NCBI GenBank assembly: GCA_038049695.1
Contig: CP142460.1
Coordinates: 25,700,001-25,764,000 of the forward strand
DNA: 64,000 nt
Direction of reading: 5' to 3'
Source: Cinnamomum chago
Taxonomy: Eukaryota > Streptophyta > Magnoliopsida > Laurales > Lauraceae
How positions within the stretch are numbered: position 1 is the first letter of the stretch; each line of letters starts with the position of its first letter. Both the position numbers and the translations under genes were made by a program. Below the pieces are notes generated by a model. It searched no databases and was not told where the DNA came from. It worked only from the letters and a program-made list of their open reading frames with translations. Below, one piece after another: positions 42,295-54,978 of this stretch.

Positions 42295-45200
42295 CTAGTA
42301 GATAGGATCAACAAGAGAAATTTCTTCCTCATCAGGTGTGATTTCCAAGAATGGCTTCAATCTTTGGCCATTGACTTTGAAAGTATGGCCATCCTTGGGA
42401 TCATAAATCTCGACAGCGCCGCATGGAAACACTTGCTTGATAATGTAGGGGCCCGTCCATCACGAGTTAAGCTTGCCAGGAAAAAAATGAAGCCTAGAAT
42501 TGTAAAGGAGGACTTTCTGCTCAGGGCGAAAAGTTTTCCCAAGGATATGACTGTCATGGAAAGCCTTTGTCCTCTCTTTGTAAATTTTGGGATTAATGTA
42601 GGCTTCCCTGCGCAACTCTTCCAACTCATCCATTTGCAGTTTCATCTTGGATCCAGCCTTATCCATATCCAGGTTGAACTGTTTGATGGCCTAATAGGCT
42701 TTATGCTCAAGTTCCACCGGAAGGTGGCAATCTTTCCCATAGATCAGCCGGTATGGAGACATTCCAATTGGAGTTTTGAATGCTATCCGGTAAGCCCACA
42801 ATGCATCAATCCGTTGATTGGACCAATTGTTGTGATTTGGGTTTACTGTAGTCTCCAAAATCCTCTTGATTTCACGATTTGAGACATTTACTTGCCCACT
42901 GGTTTGCGGGTGATATGGGGTGGCAACTTTATGTGTTATCCCATATTGCTTCATCAGGGCCTCAATATTTCTATTACAAAAATGTGATCCCCCATCAGTT
43001 ATGATGGCACGGGGGGTTCCAAACTGTGAAAATACATTTTCTTTTAAAGATCTCTGAACAGTCTTAGCATCATTATTCCAACAGGGAATAGCTTCAATCC
43101 ATTTTGAGACATAATCAATAGCAACCAAGATGTAAATAAAGCCAAAACTAAGAGGAAATGATCCCATAAAATCTATCCCCCAAATATCAAAGAGTTCCAC
43201 TACCAAAATTGGGTTCAAAGGCATCATGTTTCTTTTTGTAATATTGCCCAATTTTTTGCAGCGCTCACAGGTCTTGCAAAATTCATGAACATCCTTAAAT
43301 AGTGTGGGCCAATAAAAACTGCATTGCAAGATTGCATGATGTCTTTTTAGCGGAAAAATGACCCCCACAGGCTTGTGAGTGACAAAAGGAGATGACACTA
43401 GGAATCTCATTATCCGAAACACATCTCCTGATAATCTGATCTGGGCAATACTTGAACAAGTATGGATCATCCCAGAAAAAATGTTTAACCTCAGCAAAGA
43501 ACAAATCTTTATCTTGCTTTGTCCAATGGTTAGGAATGCTGCCCATTGCAAGATAATTTGCTATATCTGCGAACCAAGGGGTTTGGGTCAGTGCAAAAAG
43601 GTGCTCATCCGGGAAATTGTCCTGGATCGGTGTTGGCTCAATAGGATCGGAAATGACAAGTCTAGAAGGGTGACCAGCCACGACATTTTCTACTCCCTTT
43701 TTATCCTTGATTTCTAAGTCAAATTCTTGGAGTAGTAGGATCCATTGAATTAATCTAGGCTTAGCATCTTTCTTAGAAAGAAGATACTTTAGCGCAGAAT
43801 GATAAGTAAAAACAACAATCTTGGATCCTATCAAGTAAGAACGAAACTTGTTAAGTGCAAAGACCACTGCCAGCAATTCCTTTTTAGTGGTTGAATAATT
43901 GATCTGTGCATTATTCAAACTCTTACTTGCATAATAAATCACGTAAGGCTTTTTATCCTTACGTTGCCCTAAAATAGCCCCAACCGCATAATCGCTGGCA
44001 TCACACATGAGCTCAAAGGGTAGGTTCCAATTCGGAGGTTACATAATTGGAGCAGACGTTAGCATGCCCTTCAATTTTTCAAAAGCCACGTGGCATGCCT
44101 TGGTCCATTCTACTTGTGCATCCTTGGATAACAATTCACAGAGAGGTCGAGATATAGAGCTGTAGTCTTTAATAAACCTTCTGTAGAAACCTGCATGCCC
44201 TAAGAACGACCTTACATCTCTTACGGTGGTATGGGCAAGTCGGCAATGAAGTCAATTTTTGATTTATCAACTTCTAATCCTCTTTTTGACACAATATGGC
44301 CAAGGACAATTCCCTGGCGAACCATGAAATGGCACTTCTCCCAGTTGAGCACTAGGTTCTTTTCTTCACATGTTGTGAGGACTTTTTCAAGGTTGCTCAA
44401 ACAGTCCTCAAATGAGTCTCCAAACACATAGAAATCGTCCATGGAGACCTTAAGAATTCGCTCCACCATGACACTGAAGATACTCAACATACATCTTTGG
44501 AAGGTGGCGTGAGAGTTACATAACCCAAAAGGCATTCTCCGATAAGTGAAGGTACCGAAAGGGCATGTGAATGTGGTCATTTCCTAGTCTTCTGGGGCGA
44601 TTTCAATCTGGTTATACCCGGAATACCCATATAGAAAACAATAATACTGGTGGCCAGCTACCCTTTCCAAAATCTGGTCCATGAAGGGTAAAGGGAAGTG
44701 GTCCTTACATGTGACATCATTTAATTTTTTGTAGTCTATGCAAACCCTCCACCTTGTGGGTACTCGGGTGGGCACAAGTTCATCATGAGTGTTCTTGACT
44801 ATAGTAACGCCGACTTTTTTCGGGACACCCTGGGTAAGGCTGACCCATTGACTATCCAAGATTGGATAGATGATACCCACGTCCAGAAGTTTAAGCACCT
44901 CAGCCCTTACCACTTTTTGCATGGTAGGATTGAGCCAGCGTTGCATTTGCCTACATGGTTTAGCATCCTCTTCAAGGTAGATGCGATGCGTACACACTAA
45001 AGGGTCAATTCCCTTAATATCTGCCACATTCCAGGCAAGTGCACTTTTGTGGTGTTTGAGCACTTTCAACAGTTGAACCTCTTGGTCCTCAGAAAGAAGT
45101 GAAGAAATGACTATTGGATATGTCTCCTCATCCCGAGGTAAGTATATCTAAGGTTAGATGGGAGGGGCTTTAACCAAGGTTTAGGTGGTTTAACTTGAGA

Positions 45201-45556
45201 TGGAACAACAAGGGTTACCAGTTGGTACAAGCTCCACAAATTGGGGTCTCCACATAGCATGGGCCTCTTCCATGGTGTCATCATACAATTCCTCGAGATA
45301 TCCCATCTCCTCTCCAGCCTCAAGCATTAGCGCCATGTGGGAGTTAACGCACTCCTCTAGATCATCCTCCAGTACAGTATCCACACAATCCACATCAAGG
45401 AGGTCAGGGTCAATATTCTCGGGATGTTTACATAAGCTGAAAATGTTCAGCTTAATGGTCATGTTCCCAAAAGAAAGTTTTAACATTCCATTTCGACATT
45501 TGACCAGTGCGTTTGATGTTGCGAAGAAAGGTCTTCCCAAAATTATTGGAATCTGA
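42295..45556 (-). pseudogene. Element E pol (Athila/Tat-like Ty3/gypsy): PR, RT, RNase H, integrase
   Basis: From 45556 downward: protease end (VPIILGRPF-type block, about 45550-45520); reverse transcriptase (45069-44221) with GYSGYNQI, FPLPFMDQ and MDDFYVFG as the active site; RNase H (44008-43650) with CDASD and [10 protein letters not shown]; integrase (43551-42295) with WGIDFMG and ITDGGSHF. The closing block HTFKVNGQRLKPFLE ends at the stop codon at 42295-42297. Lesions: a TAG at 44584-44586 where Gln is expected, a frame break between 44221 and 44010, FTYH for FTDH in RNase H, and Asn at the integrase catalytic Glu position (35 residues after the second Asp). The 5' side is cut at about 45557 by element D's LTR. 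Confidence 0.88.
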
Positions 45557-45560
45557 GTAA

Positions 45561-47470
45561 TGTTATTGTGTGCTGGTTGAGTGTTGATGAGTTCACAAAA
45601 GATACACTTTCAAAGCATTACTTTATTAGGTTTCAAAGATAAAAGAACTCAAAACACTATTTTTAGCATAAAAATCATAAATTTCCAACACATTATGCTT
45701 TGCTCATATCTTTCCATTATAGATGGTCATTTGTATGCATTTATATGAGTCCCAATGGCTTCCATACAAAATATATTAGAAAATACTCTCACTTATGTTA
45801 ATTTCTCTTTGTAGGTGTTAATTGAAGATTAAAGTTGAGATTCAAGAGTTAAAGAGAGTAAGGATAAGTTTGGAAGATAATTGGATGAAGAAATGACAAA
45901 GTTAGGCTAATAATAAGAAGAAAAATGAAAGACCTGAGTTGGTATTTTGAGCATATCTTTTTACTCGGGTGTCCGATTGACATGATCTTAAAAGCATTGG
46001 AAAGCTTGTTCTAAGTTCTACAAATCATATTTCATAACATTTTTCTCAATTCGGAAGTTTCGGGGGTCAAGATTGCATATCAATCTGGGAACTATTTTCT
46101 AACATGGGAATCACATTCATATGTTCATATTTCCATTATTGTGAAGTCCCACATTGGAAAGAAACCAAAAGAGAGCAAGGCAAATATTTCTATATAAGGA
46201 AGGGAGCTCTAGGCATTAAACACACAAGCAAGGAGTGCCTTCTCCTCTTTACTTAAGCTATTCATGTAATTAAGAGCAATTGTAGAGAGAAAGTGAGGAA
46301 AGCTTTGTAAAAAATGAAAATTTGTAATGAAAGCTTTGTCTTCTCCAATGGGTGGCTAATCACTTTGATTGGATCTTTTAGATGAAGTTAAGTTAATACT
46401 ATTCTTTTTGCTTATGCTCTTAATTCCATTTGTTTATGTGCTTAACATGCTATAATAGATTTTTCTTAATTGCAATGTGCTACCTTCCCTGCTTATTTTC
46501 TATCTTAGCATTCTTTTTACTATCTATACTTCGATTTGCTAAATCATGCTTAGGAGTTAATATATTTTGATGGTTTATGCTTACTTTTGATAGATAGTCA
46601 TTAAGAATCTTTTCTTTTATGAAGGGAAGAAAGTCTTAGCTATTAGATTGTTAAAATCTATCTTAGAGCTTTAAAGTTATATTTTCCAGATCTATGCATT
46701 GATTTGTCATTAGATTTGAGTGTTTGTTTGGAAAAAGAGAAGAGCATTAGTGTTGGATTAGTGTCACTTACTGGATTCTAGATGATCCAATCTATCCATT
46801 AGTATTGATTGTTGTTTATTTTACTTACTTTATAGTTTGATTCCATTCACATTTTCACATACTTATTCACTTGTTTTAATTCTCACACTCCATTTCTCTA
46901 TCCACACCATCATATCCATTAGTTTATTTGTTCTTACCTTCTATGTGTTTATTTTTATCCCCCCTTTGATTTTACACTAGTTTAGCACACTTATTTTTCT
47001 CTCCATCTATTCATTCCCTATCTTACTCACTTGTTATTTGCTCATTTCCATGGATGTTTTTATTTTATTTTTATCTTGATCTTTCACTTATTGTTTTCAC
47101 ACACTTACTCATTTGATCTATCTAACATTGCTCATTTGTTCTTGTTATTAACCTTGTTATTTTTCTTTTGTCATTATCTTTGTTACTAACTTGTTACTAA
47201 CCTTGTTCTCACTTGAGTTCTTCTATTTCTACTTTCTAATTTTTTGTTTTCTTTTAGTTTGCTTTTTTATTTCCCTTGTTATTATCTTGTTTCTTGTTTT
47301 CATTATTTTTGTTATCTCCATTTTGCATTTGTTAGCTATATTTGAGCTGATACTCATTTTCATTGATAATTGTTATTTTCCTTGTAACGATCCTCGTGGG
47401 AACTATATTTGGACTTCCATAGTCTGCATTCCTTGAGACAACCGTATACATTTTGGAAATTCTCAAATCA
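45561..47470 (+). repeat. 5' LTR of gypsy element D (left edge approximate)
   Basis: E's protease frame stops making sense after about 45557. The plus strand then runs as AT-rich LTR-like DNA to AATCTCAAATCA-like sequence ending CA at 47470, followed by a primer-site motif. TATATAAGG near 46192 may be the LTR promoter box. The start at 45561 is chosen only because of a TG there. Confidence 0.55.
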
Positions 47471-47476
47471 AGTTTT

Positions 47477-47494
47477 TGGCATCGTTGCTAGGGA
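47477..47494 (+). promoter_or_regulatory. tRNA-Asp-type primer-binding site of element D
   Basis: TGGCATCGTTGCTAGGGA differs at four positions, all transitions, from TGGCGCCGTTGCCGGGGA, the tRNA-Asp-type primer site that I recall for Athila/Tat elements. It lies 6 bases after the inferred LTR end. Confidence 0.75.
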
Positions 47495-48560
47495 TTGACT
47501 TACATAGGAATCCTTGATTTTAAGGATTTTCAACTCTTATATAGCTTAGTTGCATTTTTATTCTTTCTTTTAGTTTTCAGTGCGGATTCTATACATTTTC
47601 CTTGTTAGTATTTTATGGGATTCTGCGGTTGGAGCAAGAAAAGAGGAAAAGAGCAACCAAAGAACTCTAACTTAGGAATTTAATTTTGCTTTCTTAGAAA
47701 ATCTTGTATTAGGATTTATTTCAAGTCTGTAATAATTTTTAAAGTTTATTTAATTTTTCAAAGCATTGTAATAATTAAGGAAGGAGGACGGTTGGACGAT
47801 ACCGTCGCAGCCCCTCAAGTTCGTACACCGAAATTGGTATCGGTGGCTTGGGTCGACTTCAACCGATCTTCCCCCAATTTAGTTGAGAGGTGCATATTTC
47901 GATACACCCACGCATCCCCCGTTAGTTGGTCAATTTTGTTGGTTTTTTGATTGTTTAATTGCTTTGTTGTGTTTAATCATTTTAAAATACACAAAGTAAT
48001 TTGGAAAGCACACACTTAATAAGGGCAATCATACCCCCAACAAGATAAGGATTGGATTTCATCACCATTTCCTTGCCCATAGGAACTCATTTTTCTCACT
48101 ACTTAAAATCCTTAGCCTTTAATAAAATTTGAGTAGAAACGTGACCATAGGACACGAGCTCATTAGGAGAAGACCATCAAAGGTTGTACCATTTGCGCTC
48201 ATTGACGGAAATCAGTGCCTAGAATAGCCTTGTCCCTTAAGGGAGACAGTTCATCTGTTCTACGAGTGTGGTATTTAAGCGGAACCTTTGCCACGCGCAT
48301 CGTGATCTCACCAATCCCCTAGGGGCTTGCCTGGCCAACTACGTTTCATAGGACCGGATTGGAGGCCTACGTGTACTCTACACAGTTAGGAGCTGTCTAG
48401 TTTAATCTTAGGTAGCCTTAGTTAAGCATAGTTTGGTTTGTTTTTCAAAATCATTTTGTTTTGCTTATTTGTGTATAAGCATTAATCCTCATTCATCATT
48501 AGTTGAGCGGACCATCACTTTCGGAGTTGAGTGGTAGTTTATGCACAATTGATTATGTGT
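47495..48560 (+). other. Element D leader
   Basis: Untranslated leader between primer site and gag. No open frame resembles a protein. Confidence 0.5.
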
Positions 48561-48675
48561 TCAGGGTCGTTTAGAGAGCTTCGATTTATTAGATATCCCT
48601 ATTGAAAATTTTACGAAAATCCACCGCCCCAACCCATGACTCTTAGGGAGTACATGTGCCCAACTCGATTTACCC
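48561..48675 (+). pseudogene. Element D gag, N-terminal block
   Basis: The frame reads PPPQPMTLREYMCPTRFT, a block typical of Athila-group gag. It is split after TTTACCC by a solo LTR and continues at 52488. Confidence 0.7.
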
Positions 48676-51600
48676 TGTAACGCCCCAATTCCGGGTACCG
48701 ATAAAACCGTTTGAATACCCGAAGTTGGCGCGCTACTTCCCGGAAAATCCGAGAACTTCCAAGATCGTAGGCCGCAGTGAGGTCCAATTTAAAACTTTTT
48801 TAACCATATAATAATAACAGTTAAATTGCGGAAGCATAAGAAATGAGCGGAAGCAATAGGTATCGATATATAATTAAAGTGTGAGCAGAACAGTAGTCTA
48901 ATTAAAAAGATTCAGTGTTAATCAAAGTTTATACATTTTGAAATCTACCCAACTCACTACAAAATTGTTCTCTCAAAGCCCAAAATAATAAGAGACACTC
49001 AAAACCCATGTAGATCGTCTCCACCCTCCGGCTCGACATCCGTGTCGGCCGGGCCCCAACCGTACTCTCCAACTGCCGGTGCCTCCACTAGAGCTAGAGC
49101 ATCGTCTGGGATCTCTGGGTCAAGGCCTAAGCACCAATGAAGGGTCAGATCGAAACGATCTGGCAAGTCACAGCATACTACTAACATAGAACATATATAT
49201 CAAAGGAAATAGTGACAGGTAAATAAATTAAATGAATAGCAAGGTAAATGAACTAAGCAGTTGTGCATTTTAATCATAAGGAATCAGGATAATAAAAGAC
49301 ATCTAAACTACTACAGCGAAATGGCACATTCACACGAGCTGGAATACCGCGAGATATTATGCCGCGGCCCTCCCATACTGAACACAGTTGCGGCGGGAAA
49401 ATCTCATCAGTGCTGGGAATTACTAATCCCGCAAATCATTTCATCATCTCATCACACTCATCACTCAAGACCGGACACGGTATCACACCGTCCGTCTTAG
49501 CCACACAGCTCATCATGATAGCTTCACAATACTCAACTAGCTCCTACCGGGGATGATCAGTCCACAGGTTGAGCTTAAATCAACCGAGTGAATGTTCATG
49601 TCGACTCACGAATAACTCTAAGGGTCTGTGTCTGTCTAGGCTTTGCCTTGCGTGAACAAGGTCCTAACAATGTCTCTATGAGGTTTACATATACCAATTC
49701 AGTCTATGGATTTCATCCAAGGTCCAAGCCCACTCGTTGGATCCATACCAAGGCCCATTAGCACATGGCCTGGTCTAAATCTGTCCAAACGAGGCAACTA
49801 ATCCATTTACATTGATAAACGTTTCATTTAAATCCATATAACTTAAAATCCCAAAAGAAACTACCTCTTCCAACTAGGGGTTCACATATCCACACTTAGG
49901 CCCAATAAGGGCCTGCCTAGACACAGACACGGGTCAATGATCTCCAAATCAGTCTATCGGGTCACCTCTAAGATATCCTAGGTTCAGGTCCTCCATTTGT
50001 GTTCAATTAATAGTTAACAGCTAATCTAAAGATCTAAGAATGACAGCAATAATAATAATGAAGTATAAACTTCAGTGAAGGAATCAACAGGGAAAAGCAA
50101 CGGTCCAATCCTAGGTAATGGGCCACGTTAGGTTCAAGTCCATCTCCGGTAATTTGATCGCTAAACGAAGTCATTGATGCCAAATAATACTATGTTTGGT
50201 GCTTAGGTGGTTACAGGCATCATTGACAACTCTTAGAGGTCAAATCATCTTAGATTAACTACCTAAACCTTAAACAGTGGTCCCCGCGAGTCAAGGTTGA
50301 GCCACACCGTTGACTCGGGCTTAGAACATCGATAAATGCTCATTTGGATGGTCAATGGGCCCTACAACTGATCACAACTCCTAAATGTTGAAAACTGGAA
50401 AATCAGGGTTTTCCAGGCGAACCTGATTGTATAGTGAGCTCGGTTGATCACCTGGCCGGGTAGATCAACCGAGTGCACTAACTAACCTGAGTCAGGCCTC
50501 CTGGAAGACTTAATTCATTTCTAAAGGTTTCCAGCGTGTCCGGTCAAACACCTGACCTAGGTGATTAACCGCATACTCCAAAAACCTTAAAAAGATTGAT
50601 GTCCCAGCTTTAAACACTTTCTAAATGTAAATCCTAAGTATCAGGTTGATTTGGGTGTAAAGAGTCTGAGTTTCGGGTGAAAAACCAACTTTCAGTCAAT
50701 TCTTGCAGTAATAGTGTGTTCCAGGTTAACTTGGTCAAGGCCAAGTCAACTTGGCTAACTGAAATGGATTTTCTGCAAGAAAATGGCTGAGGGCCAATTT
50801 TTCATAAAAATATAGTGTTCTCGGTCGACCGGGAACACTAGACATCTCAGATCTGCAGAAAAAAGAAGAAATAACTGGGAGCTGCCCACTTACAGCTGCA
50901 GTGTTGCTGGTCGACAGGTATGCAGGTCCCGGTCGACCGGGAACACTGCTGGTCGAGTCCGCCGGTCGACTGGGAACACTAAACCAGTTTCGGCAGATTT
51001 CCGTTTTGACTCATTTTTCAACCAAACCACCTCCAATCAGTCCCAAACTTCACCAAAACATCTCTAATCAATAAACAACTCCAAAGCCCATCAATCAACA
51101 ACCTTGTGGCCCATTGATCTTCCAAATGGGGGGTGAAAACCCCATCCATCAATGTCCATTTCCATCCAAAACAGAACAAAAGCTCAGGTAAAACTACTAT
51201 AACTCAATTAATCACAAAAACGAATTGAAAACCATAGAATCAAAGGGAATACATATGCATTCTAACTAGGAGTATGTGCACTTGCCTTTTGGTAAAAGAA
51301 GGAAGGTTTGTAGAGAGAAATCCCAACTCAGCAGTGAAGAAGGAGAATAAGAAGAAGAAGCACAGCAGCAGTGGCAGTAGCTTGAAATTCTCCAGCACAA
51401 AATCAGCTACAGAAACTCCCAGGTGAAGAAATAAGAGGGGAAGAAGACGAAGTAGCAGTTGCTGCTACTGAGAAGAAATCTCAGCAGTAACTGTTCTGTC
51501 CCAGCACAATGACAGTGGGTGGAAGAGAGAAATGAGGGAGAGGAGAAGAGAGGGAGAGAGAAGAAGAACACTTGCTGCAGCTCCAAGATGAAGTTCCAGC

Positions 51601-52482
51601 AGAGTAATGGTCCAGCTCAACAGCAAGAAGGAGAAATGGCTGCTGCTCCCAGCTGAAATGAAGAAGAAAAAGGAGACACAGCAGCAGAGTAACAGTAGCA
51701 GCTCCAAGTATTCCTCCAGCAGAAAATCAGTAGCTCAGAAGAGAGGGAAGGAGAGAGTGTGAGAGATGAAATGGTAGCTGCTGCACTCCAAAGCTCTCCC
51801 AGCACAGAGTCAGTGGCTCCCAGGTGAATTTCAGCACATCAACTCAGTAAGAGAAAGAAGAAGGGAATGAAGAGTAGTGGCTGCAGTAGCTTCAAGGGGA
51901 TTCCAGCACAGTCACAGTAACAAGGGCTGTTGTTTGGAAGAGAGATTTGAGGGAGATGAGAAGAGAGGAATGAAGGAAAAACAGTTGCTGGAAGTTTTCT
52001 TGGGAAAGGGGCTGGCTTAGGGATTAGGGTTCTTGGGATAAGAGATGATTTATAGCTTAGGGGGAGATGATTAAGGACAGGTTTAGCCTTTGGGTTATCA
52101 TGCAATTAGGGTTAGGGTTAGGGGTAGTCTGGTCTATTGGTAGGAATCTTCTAGAAGAGCACCATTAAACACTAAACCCACCCTAATTAATTAATTAAAC
52201 CCACTAAGGACCTATCTAGCTCTATTAGACCCTAGGATTAACAAAACCTCCTACTAACCACAAAGCTAACTCAACTAAGCTAGTCTAACCAAAAACTTAG
52301 GAGATCAACTAATCTCTCAAATCAACCCTTAATTAGCCCAATTAAATAGTAATTAGCCATGATTAGCAATAATTAGCACAATTAACCAATAATTAGCATA
52401 GATTAGCATAAATTAGTATAAATTAGCAAAGATTAGTCTATAAAATAGCAATTAGAGGGTCCACTAAGGGTGGGGCCTCACA
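48676..52482 (+). mobile_element. 3.8-kb solo LTR with 5-bp target duplication
   Basis: The insert opens TGTAACGCCCCAATTCCGGG and ends GGGGCCTCACA. TACCC is duplicated at 48671-48675 and 52483-52487, and removing the insert restores the gag frame. No internal coding is left, so the two LTRs of a full element probably recombined. The LTR holds several GGTCGACC palindromes (about 50820-50980), a GA/CAG-rich promoter-like section (51350-51990) and an AATTAGCA array near its end (52330-52440). A second copy is inverted at about 57018-60606. Confidence 0.88.
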
Positions 52483-54065
52483 TACCCAACCCTCATGCAT
52501 CATCATACCTGCCACAAATGCCTCATTTGAGTTGAAATCCGGCTTAATCCAGATATTACTAATTTTTCGAGGGGTGGAAATGAGAACCCATAGCAGCATG
52601 TAAGAGAGTTTGAGGAAATTTGTGGGACCATGAAATATAACCATATGTCTGAAGAGGCCCTCAAGCTTAGGTTGTTCCCGTTCTCGCTGAAGGAGAAGGC
52701 GAAAACATGGCTTTACGCCCTACATGCTAATTCCATAAACACATGGAAGGGACTAGTCGAGGCCTTTTATAAATTTTTTTATTCAAAGTAGAAAACGGCC
52801 TTCATTAGACATACCCTGAACAGCTTCCACCAACTGGAGGGAGAAACCATGTATGAGTACATGGAAAGGTTCAAAGACTCACTGTTACAATGCCCGCATC
52901 ACAGATTTGAAAAGATCCGGCTAGTCCAAATCCTTTATGAAGGATTGGACTATCCCACCAAGACCATGGAGTCTTTCTGCAACGGAGTATTCACTCAAAA
53001 GACAGTTGACCAAGCCTGGACATACCTTGAGGAGGTCGCTGAGAACACTCTCCAATGGAAACCTATTAAAGAGGATCCCAAAAGACCCGTTGTTGTAGAA
53101 AGAAGGGGCATGCATAGAGTGGAACCCAAATCTGAGGCCGAGGCCAAGTTGGCCACGTTGACAAGGAGATTAGAACCCCTGAAATGAACCAAACCCATCA
53201 GCAGACCACCCCAAAGGCCCTGGAATCATTAAAGATAAGCCAAGCAGTTACTGACCCTACCGCCCCACCCTGCACCAATTGTGGAGATTTTACCTATCCT
53301 GGATCCCAATGTAGAGCATTCTTTGGTCAAAGTCAGAGTGAGAGTATGGAGGAGGTGAGTGCACTTTACCAGAATACCAGATATGAGTGGCCGAGGTATG
53401 ATCCGTATTCTAATACGTACAATCCTGGTTGGAAGGATAATCCTAATTTTTCATGAACCAAATGACAACACCAAGGAAACCCTTCTTAGCCAATGGCCCA
53501 GCATATGCCACGTCTTGGATACCAAAAGCCTCAAGTACCCCAAGTGTCACAGAGACCACCCATGGTCCAAGGTTATCAGAATCTTAATTCCTAAAATTAG
53601 CAGATAAGTTCTTTAGAGGACATAACGAAAATGTTGGCCCAAAATACCCTCCAATTCCAGCAAAGCACTACTCAGAATTTGAATGCCAATACCCAGTCCA
53701 TTGCCAAGCTGGAATACACTGTCAGCTAGTTGGCTAAGTCAATAACTCAAAGAGACAAGGGTACCTTTCCAAGTCAGCTCGAAGCCAACTCCAAAGGCCA
53801 AACTTCAACGGGCCAATTTGTTGTCCATGATGACAAGGGCAAAGTCCATGAGCAAGTCAATGTAGTGCATGCAGTTACCACCCGTAGAATGACCTCAAGG
53901 GAGGCTAACACACCAGAAAAGGACCCTACGCAATCTGAGTTGACCCAAGTGAGGAGGGAGCATGTCGTTTTGGAAAAAGAACCCAAGGAACCAAAGAAGG
54001 ACCCAGAGCCTACTAAAGAACCTGAGAAACCAATAGGAGCTGCCTCACCATCATCAAGATTATGA
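52483..54065 (+). pseudogene. Element D gag, main part
   Basis: Blocks in order: HVREFEEICGTM (52605), ALKLRLFPFSLKEKAKTWL (52665-52720), TMYEYMERFKDSLLQCPHH (52846-52900), QILYEGLDY (52930), and a knuckle-like CTNCGDFTYPGSQC (53270-53315) that lacks the usual His. A Gln/Pro/Glu/Lys-rich tail runs to 54065. A TAG at 52789-52791 and several frame changes disrupt it. No pol follows on this strand, so D is truncated here. Confidence 0.82.
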
Positions 54066-54439
54066 CGCAAGGTACGCTTTTAGTCTTTTGTATTATTTGA
54101 TATCATATATTGTTTAATGCATAAATCTAGATCCATAGGTTTGATTTATATTGTAAACCATATCAGATCTTACAACATATACATACATATCCTAAGGCAA
54201 CATACTCCGAGTACGAAAATCTATCACAACTTACAATTCCTTTTTTTTTATTATTCACTTACATACATGAACATGGTTGGCCTTGTGAATGCAACCTAGT
54301 TTGTAAAGTCAATGAAGCAAGGAAATGCAAGAGACTATATGCAACCATCCTAATTTTCACTTTTGGGTTTTAATATATTATCTGAACCCCTATTTAGCCA
54401 TCAAAACTCATATTTAGTCCAACCTGATACCATGCATTA
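54066..54439. other. AT-rich sequence, no gene seen
   Basis: The sequence departs from gypsy-type coding just after the gag stop. Nothing recognisable is present. Confidence 0.35.
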
Positions 54440-54972
54440 GGGGTTGTTTGGATGTGTGCAGAATTTAATATTTACAGATTAAACTAACAGCATAATAGAA
54501 TATTACAGAATCTAATAGTACAATATTATAATATTGTAGTTTGGCAATTTTTGTAGAATTTGACAGATTTTGAGATAGGATGTTTGGCAATTTCTAAATA
54601 TTAAAAGATATGTTGAAACTAAAAATGGTCCTATCTTTAAAACCAAACTGCCATGAAAATTTAATATTGTTTCAAAATTTATAAAATTATCTCAATTATG
54701 TCACTACAATTCATGATAAATAATTTATTAATGGCCATGTTGATCTCTTTAGCCTTCTAATGCGAATGCTATATTCATCCCACATAGAATCTGCAATTGC
54801 ATCCCATATTCTATTACCCTCTCGATGTCGCCCATTTATGCTATAATCATCATTCCATTCATCAATGTCCTCTCGTTCAATAAAAAGCATGTAAACTATA
54901 TTTCTTTTTCTTTTCTTTCTAATAGGTACCATGGCTTCCACTACCACTATTCTCATGGCCCAATCACCGGGG
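54440..54972 (-). mobile_element. Possible PIF/Harbinger-like element, truncated
   Basis: TTA followed by GGGGTTGTTTGGATGTG (about 54438-54457) looks like a Tourist/Harbinger end. A minus-strand frame at 54956-54711 has RIWDAIADSMWDEY, which reminds me of the second-ORF or N-terminal segments of Harbinger systems. The other end was not found. Confidence 0.35.
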
Positions 54973-54978
54973 TAAATG

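Noticed and set aside
42250-42882. 210-residue plus-strand frame
   Set aside because: Antisense shadow of the integrase C-terminus of element E.
52107-52130. Telomere-like TTAGGG repeats (also near 57340)
   Set aside because: Only about three units, not the plant TTTAGGG form, and shared by both LTR copies, so they are LTR sequence.
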